Shown here in pieces: positions 31,190 through 42,212 of a DNA stretch of 64,000 nt. The position numbers were made by a program, and so were the translations under genes. Origin of the DNA: Agriotes lineatus (Eukaryota > Arthropoda > Insecta > Coleoptera > Elateridae); assembly GCA_940337035.1 (NCBI GenBank), contig CALNHX010007558.1, positions 1-64,000 on the forward strand, given 5' to 3'. Below the pieces are notes generated by a model that worked only from the letters and a program-made list of their open reading frames with translations, made no database searches and had not been told where the DNA came from. How positions within the stretch are numbered: the first letter of the stretch is position 1; every line of letters begins with the position of its first letter.

Positions 31190-32238
31190 TTGCTTTGACT
31201 AAATCCATCCAGTGGAACTGGCCTGAGCTTTAAGGTGAATTCAAGTTTGTAGCCATGTTTGGAGCTTTTCATATTGAGCAGGCTTTTTTGAAAGTGCTTG
31301 GCCAGATTTCGAAGGTAGTGGCTGGACAAGTTTGGTGACAAACTCTGGAATCAAGATGCAGAAGCAGAAGCTTGTCTTAATATTACGCATGGCACAAAAG
31401 CAAAAGCAATTCATCAGCAGACTGCTGCGGTTTTATACAGTCTGCTCAAAGAAGCATTTACGCAAGGAAATCCAGAGATTTCATTTGAAGAATGGATTGA
31501 AGAAAAACGTTCAAACTGCCCAACTTTTCGATTCTGGCTTCTAGTGCACCTAGGTTTTTCTTAATAGACCATCCCAGCTATGCTGGTTGGATGCCAATCC
31601 ATATAAAAGACTTAGAAGAACTAAAAAACACTGCACCCAGTGTACACGAATACTGTTGCAAAGGTCACTTTGTTATCCAGAAAACTAACAATTCTTTTTC
31701 TGCACTCGCTGTAGATCAAGCTCACGAGCAAAATAACGCCATGGTGGGGTAGGTCTATTGCAAAATCCAGCCATGTTAAGAAGATGGATGTTGTCTGGGC
31801 CACAATTAGTTAGCATTGTCGACGAGTTGAGTCGACAAGCAAAACTAACAGTGCTGACAGACATGTTCACCATGAACAGTACGCTGCTTACCAGAGCAAG
31901 TTTCAGGATCAAAAAGAAGATTAAAGATAAGCTTTCTTGAGTTCGGAAACCCTTTTGAGGAAAACTCATGTGATCTTGTGGTTTGGGACACAAAGGTTAT
32001 AATGGATCAAGAGCGGGTAAAAGCTTTGGTCGATGCTGAAGAAAAAGCCTTGCAACTGTACAACAACTATGTGGAAAACCGTTTGAGTAACGAGGAAAAA
32101 GTGAGTGTATTTGCTCCTCTAAAACAAACTCGGACTAAGTTCTTTGGTTTTGTTCGAAAAAAGGTTTCCTCTCCAACAATTTCCGACTTGAGAAATAATG
32201 TTGAGCTTTTCTCTAGGGCTTTCATTGTAAGTTAAAGT
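31190..32238 (+). pseudogene. Relic of an uncharacterised invertebrate protein family
   Basis: Pieces in changing frames read QPLFALTKSIQWNWPEL, FVAMFGAFHIEQAFLKVLGQ, FWLLVHL, FVIQKTNNSFSALAVDQAHE, NPAMLRRWMLSGPQLVSIVD and GNPFEENSCDLVVWDTK, ending with ORF 31978-32235. I recall the same ordered blocks from many uncharacterised, repeated proteins in invertebrates, but I cannot name the family or its function. Stops and frame changes occur every 100-250 bases, so it is inactive. The spread of copies across genomes suggests a mobile element; that is inference. It is adjacent to a tandem duplication and a MITE pair. Confidence 0.6.
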
Positions 32239-32261
32239 GCTGTCGTTCAACGGAGGTGAGT

Positions 32262-32509
32262 AAATTTAAACATAGCTTTGAACACCACGGAAGGGGCCTC
32301 TGAAATAACCTCCTAATAAATAGCTAGCGCAAGTAATGCAATTACCCCAGAATCTAAGCTAAAATACATAAGGCGAGACGAATTAAATTTAAACGCAGCT
32401 TTCAACACTACGAAAAAGGCCTCTAAACTAACATGCTAAAAAGGATGGCTAGCGCAAATAATGCAGCTGCCATAATATCTAAACTAAAATACGTAAGGCG
32501 AGACAAATT
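32262..32509 (+). repeat. Two-copy tandem duplication, about 123 bp
   Basis: Copies 32262-32384 and 32385-32509 both begin AAATTTAAAC, share GCCTCT, GGCTAGCGCAA/AGCTAGCGCAA and ATCTAA, and end TAAGGCGAGAC(G/A)AATT. Identity is roughly 80 percent by eye. Confidence 0.8.
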
Positions 32510-32532
32510 GCATGAAATGCTTTTATCTACTC

Positions 32533-32900
32533 CAGTGGGATAAGTAACTCATTACGTCACTCATTTGACACTATTTCAGTTACGTAATGAAGCTCATTAC
32601 ACCACTCAGTTATGTAATGGTTTCATTACGCAACTGAGTTGTGTAATGACTTCATTACGTAACTGAAATAGTGTCAAATGAATGACATAATGACATTTGC
32701 CTACTAAAATTTTTTGAAAATGACAGATCTGTCATTTTTCTTAATGCACTTTTCTCAATTTTAGGCAGTCGTAGATAAAATTTTGTACAATACATGTATG
32801 ATAATGCATCATTAATATACTTGTGTGCTTACATAACTCGTGCTACCTACTCGTTTGTAACTTACACACACGTATATTAATGATGCTGTTATCCCACTTG
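32533..32900 (+). mobile_element. MITE with nested palindromes, copy 1
   Basis: Ends CAGTGGGATAAGTAAC and, at the right, TTATCCCACTTG form short inverted repeats. Inside is a long inverted repeat (CATTTGACACTATTTCAGTT against AACTGAAATAGTGTCAAATG) enclosing CATTAC/GTAATG palindromes. A second one (CATCATTAATATAC against GTATATTAATGATG) lies near the right end. Confidence 0.75.
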
Positions 32901-32925
32901 TATAGTAAATAACTATTATCTACTC

Positions 32926-33261
32926 CAGTGGGATAAGTAACGCATTACGTCACTCATTTGACACTATTTCAGTTAGGTAATAAAGCTCATTACACCACTC
33001 AGTTATGTAATGGTTTCATTACGCAACTCAGTTGCGTAATGACTTCATTACGTAACTGAAATAGTGTCAAATGAATGACATAATAACATTTGCCTACTAA
33101 AATATTTTTGAAAATGACAGATCTGACATTTCTCTTAATGCACTTTTCTCAATTTTTGGCAGTCGTAGATAAAATTTTGTACAATACATGTGTGATAATG
33201 CATCATTAATATACTTGTGTGCTTACACACACGTATATTAATGATGCTGTTATCCCACTTG
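32926..33261 (+). mobile_element. MITE with nested palindromes, copy 2
   Basis: A tandem second copy of the element at 32533-32900, separated by 25 bp, with the same ends and internal palindromes. It lacks about 30 bp near the right end (the CATAACTCGTGCTACC stretch). Confidence 0.75.
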
Positions 33262-34183
33262 TATAGTAAATAACTATAATATAATCTATACGATTAATGC
33301 GCTAGTACATGTAGGTACACACCCCATTTAACCATTTCGTGCGATCCACACAGACTTGGATGGCCAGAGCCGAACTAGAGCCGCCAGCTCTTTCGGGCCA
33401 CACCTCGAGCGTCAAGGGCACGGGAAGCAGAAGTCGCCAGTTTCCCGCAGCGGATCGAGTAACGCATTGCCTTGAAGCCAGGGGCAGCAAACAGACTGCA
33501 AGTAGGCGATGCTTCTAGCGCTTCCAATAAGTGTAGCGCAGAGCGATTTCTGATTCCCTTGCGGGAAAACGTACAAAATTTCCAGATGAGCCCCCGATAA
33601 TGATGTAGGAGGTATCGTCAACTCACCTTGGGTTAATAGGCATCCAAATGTGGACGTGCGAACGAAAAAGCTGGCCCCACATAATTCCGCCGAGGCGAAA
33701 GACGTAAGAATTTGAACAAAACCAATAATTCAGACGTCAGAAAGGCATTTGTGCTTCCAGATCCTCCATAACCAACTGAGCCAAGCCCAACCAAATAGCT
33801 TTTTGAAGCACTTCGCCGAGGGAGCACTTAACTTGCTAGTACGCAATTTCAATGGAAAAGGCCGTGAGAAAATCAGCACATGTTCAACAATCCAGGTTAT
33901 CAAAGCTCTCCAAAATTTTTGGCAAAAGGACCCACAAAAAACCCCTGAAAAATTGGAGTGTTTCCATAAGATAACAACACTGCAATTGTAATATTAGGCT
34001 AGAAATTTGTTAATAACAAAAGCACATAGAAGTACCTACCTAGTCAGGCAGAATTTGGGGGAAATAAATGCGAATAATGAAATTTAGTTAATTATTAGAA
34101 ATGTTGCTTGCGAAACCAGCTATTAATTGTAACGAAATGCTTAAAAATAAAATACTGGTTAATTTTCACTAATGTATACGAAA
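33262..34183. other. Spacer with a GC-richer block
   Basis: 33330-33730 is GC-richer than its flanks and on the minus strand contains a good donor-like AAG/GTGAGT at about 33624. It could be a non-coding or first exon of an unknown gene. No conserved frame is recognised in either direction, and a plus-strand open frame at 33749-33991 has no motif I know. Confidence 0.3.
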
Positions 34184-34445
34184 CTACAAATTATTCGTAA
34201 CAAAATTTAGGAGTTGATTAAATTTATCTATAGGCATACGAAGATATTCAAAAAAATTTGATTCGCCTTTTAGAATTTCTTTGAAGAGCGTGTGGAACTC
34301 TCCATCGATGTATCTAGTGGAAGTAATGTTATGTTTTCGGAAGCGCTTCCGTTTTCTGATAGTCATCCTGAGAGGCTATCGCAACTAATAACTCCAACTC
34401 TTTATCGGAACTGTCTGAACTACTTGCAAACAGTTTTTTTTAAAC
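34184..34445 (-). pseudogene. PIF/Harbinger transposase, N-terminal fragment
   Basis: On the minus strand an acidic start (SSSDSSDKELELL) is followed, after a frame change near 34370, by RKRKRFRKHNITSTRYIDGE and FHTLFKEILKG...FFEYLRMPIDKFNQLL. This is the usual N-terminal pattern of HARBI1-like transposases. Nothing of the DDE core was found downstream (below 34184). It lies directly inside the Harbinger-like end at 34549-34618. Confidence 0.75.
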
Positions 34446-34548
34446 TTATTATCGACTTGTAACCTGCACACCTCTGAACGCCGCTTGCAAACAAACTCAC
34501 CGTCGAACTACCGCGCTCAGTATGAATACCTACTAATCTAAAAACCGC

Positions 34549-34618
34549 CAGGAATGCGCGCCGCTACCAAACCGTTACCGCACCGCTGCCGCGCCGCTAT
34601 CGCCAGCCTGAATAAACC
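34549..34618 (-). repeat. PIF/Harbinger-like right end
   Basis: On the minus strand begins GGTTTATTCAGGCTGGCGAT and continues with AGCGGCGCGGCAGCGGTGCGG, matching the left end at 17835 in inverted orientation. Confidence 0.65.
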
Positions 34619-34969
34619 TTATTAAATGGACACAGATAATATTCCAACGCGAATTAAAGTGCGTAGCGCAGGAAATATTGATGACTATTCCCCTGAGATA
34701 ATATAAACCACGTACAATACAAGTACAATATTCAGGTATTTGGGGGAAGAAAACCAAACCAGCTAGGTATACAAGAAATTTTAGAAGAAAACTGTAAACT
34801 CTTTAAAAAGGAATAATATGGTATACAAGGGATGAAATGTCTTGGGCGAATAGTATTGCAATATTCCCCGCTTGCATTCTGTATAATTCGGGTATTTCTC
34901 TCGAATGCTGTGAGTCGCCTACAAGTTCGAACTCTTTATACGATATACAGACACTCTATTGGCTTTGTA
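34619..34969. other. Non-coding spacer
   Basis: AT-rich; nothing recognised. Confidence 0.4.
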
Positions 34970-35213
34970 TACAGTGTGTCTCACCGACTATGGGAGCAAA
35001 ATTAACATTGGAAAAGTATATAAGGATCAACTAGGGCTATGACCTATAGATGCTCTTTAATTAGGCAAAACAAAAGAAAATATTAATTCTGTCAAATACC
35101 TAATCAAAGTTATTTGAGCTATTTAAGCAAATTTGTTTAGAATAATAAAATCAAACTATTTTAAAGTTATCCACGTAGTTGATCATTTATAATAAGTGAT
35201 ACATTTACGTACA

Positions 35214-35550
35214 ATGAATGTTTACACTACAGACGAAAAAATCCAAATAGTTTCTTGGAATGTAGCCGGTAACAGCTTGAGAAGAACTTCAGATCTTTTT
35301 AGTGTGTACTACAATGATCGGCCAATTCCTTCCAAGGACACAGTAGCGCGTATTTCCAAACGATTCCAAGAAACTGGATGTGTCAAAAATTTATAGCTCG
35401 CGACGACATGCAAATTTAGATTTCCTTAAAGACTCTATTACAGAAGCATGTTTTAATATAACACCTCAAATGTTAAATAATGTACGTCGCAACTTTTACG
35501 ACAGACTGTCACTGTTTAGTAGTGAATGGAAACACATTTGAGCATTCAAT
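35214..35550 (+). pseudogene. Mariner-like transposase joined N- and C-terminal remnants, catalytic core missing
   Basis: ATG 35214 begins an HTH domain of the DUF4817 type (YTTDEKIQIVSWNVAGNSLR, DTVARISKRFQETGCV). The frame stops at 35394-35396. Immediately after it comes C-terminal-like sequence (SITEACFNITPQMLNNVRRN, FYDRL), with a frame change near 35505 before VNGNTFEH. The whole DDE core, usually about 250 residues, is absent. So this is an internal-deletion derivative that could only move with a transposase supplied from elsewhere. Confidence 0.75.
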
Positions 35551-36892
35551 TAATTAGTTAAACCTCTGTTTTCTGTTATAAAATTCGTAAAACATATTTG
35601 TAATTTCTTTCCATTATTTTATCTTAAAAATGGTTTTTGGATATACCATTGTTTATCTTACTTCAAATTAACAAATTTTTCTTGAACAAAACCACAGAAT
35701 ACAAGACAAAACTTTTTATTATAAAATGCATTGTTTACAGTTATACATAAATACTTAACCTCTCTCGTTTGTCCGTTTACTACATGTCAGGCATCCTGCT
35801 TAATTACAATGGCATACGTATTCAAGTAACATTTAAAAAAACATGTAAATTTGTAAGTAAACTAATCATTTCAGCAGTTACATAATTATTTTTCACAGAA
35901 ATTTTTCAAAATGCCTTCGATCATGTTCTAAATACATGTTAACCCTACGTTTTATCGTTAAACACATTGGCCAATATTCTTGGTGTGATGGTATTTACTG
36001 CAATCACAATAGCTCTTGTGTAGCGGAAATCATCTAATGGTGCATAATATGCAGCATTTTTTGCACACCTTTTTAACAGGACAGAATCTGTACAAAACCC
36101 CTACAAAAAATTAATGTACAATAATTTAATTATTAAAGAACACCATTACATGTCAATTTACCTGTTTGAGCTGACAAATGTGTTAAAGATTTATTAGGAC
36201 TTGTGGTTATTCGATCTTAAATATCTTGCAAAATGTCTTCAGTGCCCACAGATTAAGTGGTGTCCCTGTACATTTGCCGTTACATGTTCCACGGAATGTG
36301 GCACTACGACGTTAGGGAACTGTTTTTCAAATTGTTGATAACAAGATGGAGATAAATATATCCAAACACAATTTTCATCACGTTCTCCAGAATATAAATC
36401 AGCCTCTACGATAAACTTATTGCCTTCATCAGAGAAAACCATTTTTTCAGCTTAACCTAAAAGTAGCAAGGTCGTGCTACAATTATTAAAAAATATGAAT
36501 TATGAATTCTTACCAAATAAATTCAGCAAGTGTGGTGTTATTCTTGAAAATGGCTGATTTTAAATAAAATGTACACAAATAAGACGAAAGTTATCTCTTC
36601 TTTATTTATGGCATATTTGACAGTGCCAAATTTACTGCGCGCGCATAAAAATTAGAAAGTAAGATTAGTGAACGAATTCTAGTCTTACAAACAGACAGCA
36701 GTTTTGATAACAACAGGAATATTTTACAGTCCAATGAATATTAATAAAATTTATATTGGGACAGCAAATATTAAAGCACAGTTGTGACAACAAAATAATT
36801 CAATGATTGTTTCACTTCTGACCAATCACAATTCTCGATCAGGCCAAAGCAATAGTTGATCCTTACATAATTTCCCAATGTTAATTTTGCTA

Positions 36893-37797
36893 TAGTCAAA
36901 ATTATACCCATTCGGAGTCACGTGACTCTTGTCTGTCACTGTTCATCTTTAGTAAAATAGATGAAATGGAAGAAATTCGAAAAAAAGGCATGTCGATTCA
37001 TAAAATTAATTTTAAAATTTGACGTTTCTAATCTGTCAGTTTATATTTTTCGTGTAAGTTATTGAGATAAGGGTAATAAAACCTAAAATTGTTGAGCCGA
37101 AAACTGGAAATTAAAAGAAACTATAGGACATGCGGTATAACGAGCAGTCACAACAATTAATTTGAATATTATGGGTTTTTTATGAAGAGTACGACAATAT
37201 TAATAATAGTAGAGCAACAGTTTCACCCTCCAACGCTGTTCGCCGTGCTACTCTTGCGTTAAATGTCTCGAAAATATAAGCCAGAAAGTGAATAATGCAA
37301 AAACGGAAGTCGACGAAGCAGTCAAGAACTCCATCAGACACTATATATAAAATGTATGTCGCTAAAGAATTTGTAACCATAGAAAACCTAAAAAACGCTT
37401 GGTTGAAGGATCTGGAGGAGATTTTTCACATTCAGTTTCTTCCCTAAATAGATTGTGCAAGGAAATAGGCTTCAAATGGCAATGTTCTATAACAGAATAT
37501 GCATGCACAGAAATTGACATAAAATTTGCTATACGCAGCAGGTTTTTAATGTAGCAGCTGACATATCTTTATTATATTTACATTTTACGACATGTTATGT
37601 TTTCTTTAACCTGTAAAGTCAGTTTGATTTCATATAAGAGAATAAACCCGTAGCAACCTTGTTTTAAAAATTGGCAGATGTCATGATAACCTACAAAACG
37701 GAATGTCATTTATTACCCTAAAATTGCATTTTCAAGAATCGACATACGTAAAGTTACTAGATTATCACGTGACTCCGAATGGGTATAAATTTGACTA
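36893..37797 (+). mobile_element. Second Tc1/mariner-like derivative nested in the first
   Basis: Ends TAGTCAAAATTATACCCATT and the inverse AATGGGTATAAATTTGACTA (continuing inward as CGGAGTCACGTGACTC) are near-perfect inverted repeats, flanked by TA. It sits within the right end of the 34970-37827 element, between its TTAATTTTGC subterminal block and its terminal repeat. A plus-strand relic near 37400-37550 (GSGGDFSHSVSSLNRLCKEI, then GFKWQ) recalls the DNA-binding part of mariner-like transposases. Confidence 0.8.
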
Positions 37798-38027
37798 TAT
37801 GTCTCATAGTCGGTGAGACACACTGTATACAAGAGTTGGGACATGTAGGGTGACTTGTTTTGGATCCACAAACCATGGAGTACCTGATTTTTGCCGATTT
37901 TAAACTTTATGCATACTTCTTTCAACTAAAACAAATGAAATATATTTTTGCTACATTACAACATGGTCCTTGATTTGCGGATCCAATGGCTCAACTCTTA
38001 GTACATATAGAAACTCTAATGGCTAGT

Positions 38028-38496
38028 ACAGTGACTATATAATCACAGTGTGGCCATTCGATTGTTGGCCGCCATGTTTTTGCCAACGTCAAAATAAGCT
38101 TATGCGGGCAACCATAGTGATGTAATAAAAAGAATTGCATTTTTTGACGGTGTAAGCGACATTTGGTAACAAAAAATTACTAAAGTCAAAATTATTACTT
38201 GGTTAAAATTTAGTTTGAATTATTACTTATTTTATTTTTGTGTATAAAATAACACAAATATACATCAATAATATAACTTGATCTACTTTGACACTTTAAC
38301 CGTGTTCAGTAACTAAACTACATTTGATAAATTATAAAACGGCAATGTTTTATTTTGACATTAGTAACTTTTTGTAACTAAACATTCTGTACACTCTTAA
38401 AAATTACAAAACTTGGAAAACTGATGACGGATTTTGGGTTCATCCAATAGAAAACATGACCACCGTATGGCCACACTGTGATTATAAAATCACTGT
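38028..38496. mobile_element. MITE with 30-bp inverted ends and 10-bp direct flanks
   Basis: Left ACAGTGACTATATAATCACA... and right (reverse complement) ACAGTGATTTTATAATCACA... share 27 of 30 positions, both reaching GTGTGGCCAT. AATGGCTAGT flanks both sides (38018-38027, 38497-38506). The right flank continues for 11 more bases identical to the left terminus. No coding capacity. Confidence 0.75.
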
Positions 38497-38744
38497 AATG
38501 GCTAGTACAGTGACTATGGCTAGTTTTGAATAATATGAATGGGCACGAATGGCAGAAAATTTAAACTTTGCAAATGAGAAATTTACAATACGATAAATCA
38601 CGAATACGAGTGACAGTGGATGGTTATTATTAAAGCGCAGATTTCTAGCTCTTTCGCTATACGTAATAATTAATAGCTGAACAGAAACGTTTAGAACGAA
38701 ATACGAATTATGAAGAAAACAATTGTTTAAGAATATTTATTTTT

Positions 38745-38850
38745 AGGTTGAGAAAGAATATTTTCCGCAACCGTTTAAAAGTCATTACTATTAAAATCTA
38801 TCATTGAAGTACACGTTTCTCTTACTCTTATAACATTTATATTATTTGTT
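38745..38850 (+). repeat. Dispersed repeat family, copy 2, left half
   Basis: Matches copy 1 (9521-9730) through GCAACCGTTTAAAAGTCATT, CATTGAAGT and ACGTTTCTCTTACTCTTAT. The right half follows at 40166-40260 after an inserted block including a Tc1-type element. Confidence 0.6.
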
Positions 38851-39222
38851 TTCCAGAAAAATTGGTTTTCAATTGAAGTTACTGCATTAAGGAAACCCAT
38901 TTTTGCCTTCTTTCGACAATTTTAGGGTACTCGGGCCTCACACTGAAAATTGTTGGGAGTTACTGTTGAGAAAAAACATTTTATTTACTAGCAAAATGAT
39001 ATTGTTCATTTTCGTCATAGATACAAAATATGATAAGCTACTCATAACTCCCAAGGAATTTTTCGAATTATTTCTCCCTCAACTTCATGGTAACCATGCA
39101 ACTACAAATAACGTCTTAGCAACAATACATTCAGACAATCCTTGATGTTACTTGCAGATTCTTATTTTAAATATGACACTTATGACATTTTGAAATTTCA
39201 TACGGTTTTTACTAATATGCTA
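38851..39222. other. Unassigned sequence
   Basis: An 80-codon plus-strand frame (38903-39145) is open but has no motif I recognise. Probably part of whatever separates the two halves of the dispersed repeat. Confidence 0.3.
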
Positions 39223-40165
39223 AACTTCAGCCAAGTTAGGAAGGCGAGCCAAGTAAACAAACGCACGTGCTCGCTAAAAATCACGTGATAGAAGAACGTT
39301 CTGTGATTGGCCGTTTCGAAGAGAAAGTCGAACACCGCTTATGTTCGCTTTTACACTAGAGGAGGAATGAGCGTTGTTTTGTTGTGCGGTAATTATCTGC
39401 AGTATCAGATCTTAGTCTGTGTTAATAGTGTGTTGGCGAATAGGTAACAAAAGTGTGTGCGAAAATTTTTTGTTTTGGAGTATAATGGAACCTGTAAAAA
39501 CTACACAACGTAAGTGGCATATTCTTACTCTGCCCGAAAAACAGCTTACTGTAAACTTGTACGATTCAACTTTACAAGAATATCCTGAAAGTACATTATT
39601 GAACATTTGTGAGTTTGTTGCAAAAACTTTGGATGTTGGCGTGAGATCGGTGCAATACTCAAAGAATACAAAGACAATCAAGTGTTATTTTCACCGAGCA
39701 ACAGAAGAACGCAAGTGAGCATTATGGATGAAATAGATGACGCCGATTTATATGCAATACGTAAAAAAGTAATTTGTGTCTTATTTACTTGACATTGAAT
39801 ATACACACACATTAATTTAAAATGTAAATAGAGACATTGAGGTTTCACTGAACACAGAACAAATTTTAAATAAACTTTTAACATCAGAGTAGCTTTTAAA
39901 AGTTATATTTGTTTTAAAACAGCTGTCATCTAGGTATGGTCCAATATGGGTTTTGGAAAATAATTATGCAGCCACTACTGTACGTTCCAATACATTTACG
40001 TACGTTTCGTTAGAATTTTAAAAATCCAACGTTTGTTATATCTTTTACAGCAACATGCAACGATCGTTTACGTAAAATGCGCACCGTGTGAAACTCGTTT
40101 AAGCGGCACTGAGAACTGTCAGAAACTTTGGTCGCATTGCTCGCCTTCCTAACGTGGCTCAAGTT
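39223..40165 (+). mobile_element. Tc1/mariner-superfamily deletion derivative
   Basis: Ends AACTTCAGCCAAGTTAGGAA and, reverse-complemented, AACTTGAGCCACGTTAGGAA, both continuing GGCGAGC, flanked by TA on each side. It holds one short open frame (39485-39718) and otherwise non-coding DNA. Confidence 0.8.
39485..39718 (+). CDS. Small ORF: putative N-terminal HTH of a transposase
   Basis: ATG 39485 opens a 77-codon frame with LTLPEKQLTVNLYDSTLQEY, LLNICEFVAKTLDVGVRSVQ and a YFHRATEERK end. The helical pattern with GVRSVQYSK looks like a helix-turn-helix such as occurs at the N-terminus of some insect transposon proteins. The catalytic region is missing. Being inside a TA-flanked element it is most likely a transposase remnant. 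Whether it is expressed, perhaps as a DNA-binding repressor, is unknown. Confidence 0.5.
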   Translation: MEPVKTTQRKWHILTLPEKQLTVNLYDSTLQEYPESTLLNICEFVAKTLDVGVRSVQYSKNTKTIKCYFHRATEERK

Positions 40166-40260
40166 TATTAAATAATAGCTATTTATGCAACAAGTGCTAA
40201 AAGTCAACGTTTATGCACGAGGCATGAAAGAAGCCTTTTTGAAATAGTTCTGAATATCAA
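40166..40260 (+). repeat. Dispersed repeat family, copy 2, right half
   Basis: TAGCTATTTATGCAACAAG, GCTAAAAGTC and GAGGCATGAAAG match the end of copy 1. Confidence 0.6.
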
Positions 40261-41631
40261 TATTAAAATTGTTTAAAGCTATCCTGTGTTTGGTTTGCTA
40301 CGCTTCTTATGTATGTCTGGAAATCTCGACCCTGTCTCCGACACGACTAGCTACCAGAAAGTTAATTAGTAATTATCTTTGTACCCTTAATGAGCACAAG
40401 GGTGAAATATTATAACATGTTCTGTTTCAATAAAGAGTAGAAGTAATATTATGAAACAAAAATGAAAAAATCGCAAAAGCTAGGATTATGCTCTTTTTAT
40501 TATTTTAACCCAGTACATTTTAGCTGTTTTGGGTTATTTTATTAAATCAAAATCATAGTTGGCTGCAAGCCTGTACAGGGTGTATCTACGAAAAGTACAC
40601 TACGATATTCTACGCCTAAAACTAAAACGAAAACCTAAGAACCATTTTCTTAATCTGTTGTTTTTTTCTGATAAAAGCTATTTAAAGCTGGGAATTAACA
40701 CTTGTTATAATTGATTACATTCTTAACAACAGCATAGCAAACATTTACAGAAATAACACAGTATGAGTTTTGGGCACTCAAATCTGAATGATATGACTAT
40801 AGATCAAGGAGAAATAGAATTTACAGAATAACCAATAGATTTTTTTATCGAAAATGACACTGGTTTGGAAGAAAATAAATCGGAAGGCAGTATTAGTTGA
40901 CATCGAATTATTGTTCTTATACCAATCTTAGACGCTCTAAGGTCATTAAAAGACAAAGGATTTGGCTGTAGTTTTTTTTGACATGACGTTGATATCGGAA
41001 AATAATATGTTTTAGAAGCTCTCTAACATTCCTTTGCGCCGTCTGTAACAAAAAGAAAACAATTTATACAGAAGGACATCATTCTATCAGGGACATCAAT
41101 GACTCAGCGGTATGTGGTTCAATTGCCACGAGCATAGGAAATAGTCAGTTAAATGAACTATGTTCAACATTAGATATACCGTAAACTTCTACAAAAACCT
41201 ACATCAAGTATCAAAGTGACGCACAAAAAGTTATAGATGACCTGCTGAGATGAATATTATTGGCAAGTTCTGAGGAACACAAACTGGCAATATAAGCTGG
41301 CGATGTTGGTAATGATTAAAACATCTTTTACTATACTGTCATTGTAGACAGAGCGTGGGCAAAACGGTCTTATAAATTTAACTACAATGCTCTTTCTGGT
41401 GAAGTTTGCATAATAGGAACTAGAACCAAGAAGATACTTTATGTGGGGGTAAAACAACTATTGCTATTTTTGCTATAGATCTAAAAGTAACAACGAAAAT
41501 ATACCACAACACCAATGTTACAATAATTGGTCAGGCATATCGACGTCTATGAAATCATATATTATTTTCGATGGATTTAAATCATCCCTAAACTAAAAAA
41601 TGAGAACTTTCCTTTCTCTTCGAAAATAAAA

Positions 41632-42168
41632 TACAAGGATGTGCTGAAAAGTTCCTGGCTTTACATAGAAAGAAACGTGCTAGCGAAATATGAAACATAT
41701 TTTATTCAACGTACTTCTCTCTCAAGCTAACACATTTAGCACAACGCTTCTTCAGTTTTCTTAACCCCTCCAAATGTCCAAATAGAAGTGGGACGGTTGT
41801 CCATCAAAAAACGTCTCCATAGCTGCGATAACTTCCTCATTGGAGCCAAACTTGGTACCCTTCAGTTGTTTCTTCAGCTGTGGGAAGAGGTGGTAGTCCG
41901 ACGGGGCTAAATCTGGGGAATAGGGAGGGTGGTTCAACACTTCGAAGCCAATTTGGTCGATTTTCGTCAGGGTGTGGTGAGCGGTATGGACGGATGCATG
42001 CACCGCCATGTCTACTTTATTAATGCGTGAAATAAAAGCTCTCGCACGTACGATTCTGTTACTGTGCATGCGCGCTACTGAATAGTTAAACATGCTGCAG
42101 TATTGTTTACACGGGCCTCACTTACTCCATTACCACCAAAGACAGGCACTCTTCAGCACAACCTCGTA
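41632..42168 (-). mobile_element. Mariner element, internally deleted, inserted in the Mutator/YqaJ relic
   Basis: Inverted ends TACAAGGATGTGCTGAAAAG and TACGAGGTTGTGCTGAAGAG (reverse-complemented right end), with TA at each terminus. It contains the 3' part of a mariner transposase on the minus strand. Confidence 0.85.
41761..42093 (-). pseudogene. Mariner transposase, C-terminal part
   Basis: Carries HASVHTAHHTLTKIDQIGFE and HPPYSPDLAPSDYHLFPQLK, the third catalytic motif region of mariner transposases (YSPDLAPSDYHLF with the D of SD). Then come GTKFGSNEEVIAAMETFF and the family-typical end. Everything upstream of about 42100, including the HTH and first two catalytic motifs, is missing; the right inverted repeat follows within 75 bases. 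Non-functional. Confidence 0.85.
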
Positions 42169-42212
42169 TTTAAAAGAAGACACTATCAACGGCCTGTGTC
42201 ATATTTTTGGTG

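Larger units (their letters stand above)
34970..37827 (+). mobile_element. Tc1/mariner-type element with perfect inverted ends, internally deleted and reinvaded
   Basis: Perfect 23-bp inverted ends starting TACAGTGTGTCTCACCGACT and flanked by TA. Subterminal sequence is also inverted (AAAATTAACATTGG near 35000 against CCAATGTTAATTTT near 36880). It contains a deleted mariner-like transposase relic near the left end and a second TA-flanked element (36893-37797) near the right end. The middle (35560-36890) has no recognised domain; a minus-strand frame at 36442-36239 is unassigned. Confidence 0.85.

Noticed and set aside
33302..33827. Several short minus-strand frames that might be host exons
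   Set aside because: A donor-like site is present but frames are short and inconsistent; not enough to call a gene.
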